From: Thioglobus_B sp964566765 | Lineage (GTDB): Bacteria; Pseudomonadota; Gammaproteobacteria; PS1; Pseudothioglobaceae | Assembly: GCA_964566765.1 (NCBI GenBank) | Contig: CAZMJI010000041.1 | Coordinates: 1 to 8,725 of the forward strand | DNA length: 8,725 nucleotides | Direction of reading: 5' to 3' | Shown: positions 6,469 to 8,725 of the stretch, piece after piece | Layout: each line of letters starts with the position of its first letter | Position numbering within the stretch: the first letter of the stretch is position 1 | Program-made: the position numbers and the translations under genes | The notes under the pieces: model-generated | Told to the model about the DNA's origin: nothing | Database searches by the model: none | What the model saw: the letters and a program-made list of their open reading frames with translations, nothing else

Positions 6469-7374
6469 ACCCTGAAAATTGCAACTCGACAATCACCACT
6501 TGCCCTGTGGCAGGCGGAGCATGTGAAAGCCAGATTAGAAGCACTCCATAGTGATCTGCTGGTTACCCTGGTGAAGATGACCACCAAAGGCGATCAAATT
6601 CTTAACTCGCCACTCTCGAAAATCGGTGGAAAAGGTCTGTTTATCAAAGAGTTAGAAGTGGGCATGATGGAAGGCAAAGCGGATATTGCGGTGCATTCTA
6701 TGAAAGATGTGCCGTATGAAATTCCACCAGGTTTCGAGTTGGGTGCTGTGCTTAAGCGTGAGAATCCTTTTGATGCCTTTGTGTCAAACCACTTTGATAG
6801 CATTGATGAACTGCCTCAACATGCCAGAGTGGGTACTTGTTCGCAACGCCGCATTGTGCAATTAAAAGCGCGTCGTCCTGATCTAGAGATCTTAGATCTG
6901 CGCGGCAATGTAAATACGCGCCTGCAGAAGCTCGATGATGGTGAATTCGACGCCATTATTCTGGCTTGCGCCGGCTTGATTCGTCTGGGTTTTGAAAATC
7001 GTATCAAACAACAAATTCCGCAAGATTGGTCGATTCCAGCAGTAGGCCAGGGTGCAGTCGGTATTGAGATTCGTGAAAATGACCAGGCAGTTCTGGATTT
7101 AATTAAGCCTTTGATTGATGAAGACACCAGCACCTGCGTCAGCGCTGAGCGTGCCATGAATACCCGCTTAGAAGGGGGTTGTTCGGTACCGATTGCCGGT
7201 TTTGCCACGTTGGCAGGCGATCAACTTAGCTTAACCGGTATGGTGGGCAATGTGGGTACAGCGCAGATGCTCAAGCATAGTATTAGCGGTCATCGCAGCG
7301 AGGCGCAGGCGCTGGGTACTGAGCTGGCAGATAAGTTGTTGGCCATGGGTGCCAAAGAGATTTTAAAAGGATAA
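6460..7374 (+). CDS. hemC: Porphobilinogen deaminase (hydroxymethylbilane synthase)
   Basis: Joins four porphobilinogen units into hydroxymethylbilane for haem, sirohaem and cobalamin synthesis; cytoplasmic. The 304 residues match the family length. Seen in order: N-terminal LKIATRQSPLALWQA (5-19) with Arg10, the KGLFIKELE region (58-66), HSMKDVP (79-85) with the catalytic Asp83, the arginine pair R130-R131, LRGNVNTR (147-154), AVGQGAVGIE (194-203), and EGGCSVPI (238-245), whose Cys241 carries the dipyrromethane cofactor. One mild oddity is GTCSQRR (125-131), where many homologues have GTSSLRR; the cofactor-binding serine and arginines are kept. The start is the standard family start; no SD is visible ahead of it. 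It is divergent from the thioredoxin-like gene with only 32 bp between, and is followed 3 bp later by an unknown membrane-protein gene instead of hemD. Confidence 0.97.
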   Translation: MSKTLKIATRQSPLALWQAEHVKARLEALHSDLLVTLVKMTTKGDQILNSPLSKIGGKGLFIKELEVGMMEGKADIAVHSMKDVPYEIPPGFELGAVLKRENPFDAFVSNHFDSIDELPQHARVGTCSQRRIVQLKARRPDLEILDLRGNVNTRLQKLDDGEFDAIILACAGLIRLGFENRIKQQIPQDWSIPAVGQGAVGIEIRENDQAVLDLIKPLIDEDTSTCVSAERAMNTRLEGGCSVPIAGFATLAGDQLSLTGMVGNVGTAQMLKHSISGHRSEAQALGTELADKLLAMGAKEILKG

Positions 7375-7377
7375 AAC

Positions 7378-8055
7378 ATGTTGGGTTTTTTAGAGAGAAG
7401 TTTTTTTGCCTTGGTACAACGCCTGGGTTTGTTGTTTGCCATTGCCACCTTTGCAGCCACCGCGTTTTTAGGCTTTGTAGCTTATGAAAAGCTCAGCCTG
7501 CAAGCCAGTGATCGCATCGACACACCAGTGATTAACTATGCGGATTATCAAAACCCAATCAGCGCTGCTGAAGCTGCCACCGAGCAAGCCACGACTGAAG
7601 TGGCTGCGCCAATTCAAACACAAGATACCTTTACCCAAGAATTTGATTTGGCAGTCTCGCAAATCATCAATCAGCTTAAGCAGTTACCAGATGACAGTAT
7701 TAATAAAGAGGGTTTAGAGACCAACGTGAAGGTATTGGTTAAGATCAAATCTAATCCGTATGTCGAAGAATTGCAATTGGCCTATGCTCAATCATTGGCC
7801 AAGCTCACCAAAACCTTGGTTACCGTCGGTGGTAGTGATATCAATGTGGATGATTTTTTTTCCTGGCATGATAAGGAATTTGCCAAGCAGGTGGATCAGC
7901 AAACCCAAAACAATATCCAAAAAATGTCTAACCTTAAATCAGAGCGTGCCAATGGCATGATTGCCTTGGGTATGAGTATGGCAGCGCTAGCGGTATTTAT
8001 TATGCTGGTGATGATGCTAGTCATCTTTAGAATTGAGAGAAATACTCGAGGCTAG
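7378..8055 (+). CDS. Unrecognised two-TM membrane protein downstream of hemC
   Basis: 225 residues I cannot assign to a family. Visible features are a short N-terminal basic segment, TM helix 1 (about 15-36), an Ala/Thr/Pro/Gln-rich linker (about 60-85), a mostly helical polar middle (about 86-190) without cysteines or obvious catalytic motifs, TM helix 2 (about 194-217, rich in Met/Leu/Val), and a short basic tail FRIERNTRG. The layout suggests both ends in the cytoplasm and a domain of about 155 residues in the periplasm. The start is well supported: AAGGA lies 6 nt upstream, in the last codons of hemC, and the gap to hemC is 3 bp. Position recalls HemX, but HemX has one N-terminal TM and a different domain, so this name is not used. 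Real gene: confident. Function: unknown. Confidence 0.85.
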   Translation: MLGFLERSFFALVQRLGLLFAIATFAATAFLGFVAYEKLSLQASDRIDTPVINYADYQNPISAAEAATEQATTEVAAPIQTQDTFTQEFDLAVSQIINQLKQLPDDSINKEGLETNVKVLVKIKSNPYVEELQLAYAQSLAKLTKTLVTVGGSDINVDDFFSWHDKEFAKQVDQQTQNNIQKMSNLKSERANGMIALGMSMAALAVFIMLVMMLVIFRIERNTRG

Positions 8056-8057
8056 TG

Positions 8058-8725
8058 ATGCAAGCTATCCTCTATCGTCAGGGTTGTTTTACCGAGGTTG
8101 AAAAGCCGACACCTATCGCCCAAGACCATGATCTACTGATTGAAATCAAGGCGATTTCAGTTAATCCCATTGATACCAAAGTTAAACACACACTGACCGA
8201 GAATAACGACAAAGTACTAGGCTATGACGCCAGCGGCGTGGTAGTCGCCGTAGGTGGCCAAGTCTCATTATTTGAGGTGGGTGACGAGGTTTTTTATGCA
8301 GGAGACCTAACTCGAGATGGTGCTAATGCCACGCATCAGCTGGTGGATGAGCGCTTGGTCGGTCATAAGCCTAAAACCTTGAATTTTGCCCAGGCCGCTG
8401 CCTTGCCACTGACCAGTATTACCGCCTGGGAGTCGCTGTTTGAGCGTCTAAGAATCACCAAGCAAGATAAAGACAAAACTTTACTATTGGTGGGCGCTGC
8501 TGGCGGTGTAGGCTCGATGGCGATTCAATTGGCCAAGCAACTAACCGGTATAAGCGTGGTGGCCACGGCCTCTAGAGAAGACTCAAAAGCCTGGTGCCAA
8601 CAATTGGGCGCCGATGTGGTGCTTGAGCACCACAAGCTTAAAGCGCAATTCGACGAACAAGGCTTAAGTGCACCTGAGTATATTTTGTGCATGGGTCATC
8701 CAGACGAGTATTTTGAAGAGTTGGC
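8058..8725 (+). CDS. MDR-family NADPH:quinone/alcohol dehydrogenase-like oxidoreductase, 3' end cut off
   Basis: The first 222 codons of a medium-chain dehydrogenase/reductase; the frame is open to the window edge, about 115 residues short of a usual length near 337. The N-terminal GroES-like domain has the conserved stretches IKAISVNPIDTKV (30-42), LGYDASGVVVAVG (54-66) and VGDEVFYAGD (74-83). Next come AAALPLTSITAWE (113-125) and the nucleotide-binding loop GAAGGVGSMAIQLAK (146-160). This pattern fits the 'zinc-binding alcohol dehydrogenase family' subgroup (TIGR02817-like, similar to quinone oxidoreductase). The usual catalytic zinc ligand Cys is replaced by the NPID stretch, so a zinc-free NADPH reductase is more likely. 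GAGG (8048-8051) lies 6 nt before the ATG, and the preceding stop is 2 bp upstream, so it is likely cotranscribed with hemC. The physiological substrate is not predictable. Confidence 0.88.
   Translation, partial: MQAILYRQGCFTEVEKPTPIAQDHDLLIEIKAISVNPIDTKVKHTLTENNDKVLGYDASGVVVAVGGQVSLFEVGDEVFYAGDLTRDGANATHQLVDERLVGHKPKTLNFAQAAALPLTSITAWESLFERLRITKQDKDKTLLLVGAAGGVGSMAIQLAKQLTGISVVATASREDSKAWCQQLGADVVLEHHKLKAQFDEQGLSAPEYILCMGHPDEYFEEL

Noticed and set aside
6428..6544. N-terminal extension of the thioredoxin-like protein from an ATG at 6544
   Set aside because: The 39 extra residues are antisense to the conserved start of hemC, and they would place a clean signal peptide inside the protein. 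The ATG at 6427 is preferred.
6816..7208. 130-codon open frame on the minus strand inside hemC
   Set aside because: Antisense shadow of conserved HemC sequence; no motif and no upstream signal.
8056..8058. GTG start for the oxidoreductase
   Set aside because: It is in another frame from the conserved MDR sequence; the ATG at 8058 has a well-placed GAGG and the right N-terminus.

Overview
The window is a compact run of chromosomal housekeeping genes, about 98% coding, with only two intergenic gaps above 30 bp (about 81 and 32 bp). All recognisable proteins look gammaproteobacterial. ClpB is residue-for-residue colinear with the E. coli protein. argH lies next to a divergent hemC, a neighbourhood known from Pseudomonas and relatives. 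GC content is moderate, and A/T-rich leaders often lack a clear Shine-Dalgarno (SD). A free-living or sulfur-oxidiser-type gammaproteobacterium (Thiotrichales/SUP05-like) would fit, but that finer placement is only a guess. I see no mobile elements, CRISPR, RNA genes or foreign-looking islands.

Layout. (1) 1-1891, minus strand: the disaggregase gene clpB, preceded by a good sigma-32-type heat-shock promoter. An in-frame TAG interrupts it just after the second Walker A motif, and the frame stays recognisably ClpB to the window edge. Inside the gene, a GTG codon with a perfect AGGAGG marks the expected start of the short ClpB isoform. (2) 1973-2437, plus strand: trmL, a tRNA wobble 2'-O-methyltransferase, divergent from clpB. 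Its 3' end overlaps the end of the convergent permease gene by 12 bp. (3) 6427 down to 2426, minus strand: a tightly packed four-gene cluster, periplasmic thioredoxin-fold protein - argH - fmt - APC amino-acid permease. Its junctions are ATGA, TAATG and a 2-bp gap, so it is very probably one translationally coupled operon. (4) 6460-8725, plus strand: hemC, then a two-membrane-segment protein I do not recognise, then the first two thirds of an MDR-family oxidoreductase, with gaps of 3 and 2 bp. hemD, often next to hemC in gammaproteobacteria, is absent.

Functionally the window covers protein disaggregation (ClpB), tRNA modification (TrmL), the last step of arginine synthesis (ArgH), initiator-tRNA formylation (Fmt), amino-acid transport, envelope thiol chemistry and the third step of tetrapyrrole synthesis from ALA (HemC). 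I found no convincing new multi-gene system. The points most worth a second look are the clpB stop codon, the clpB internal start, and the unknown membrane protein in the usual hemD position.
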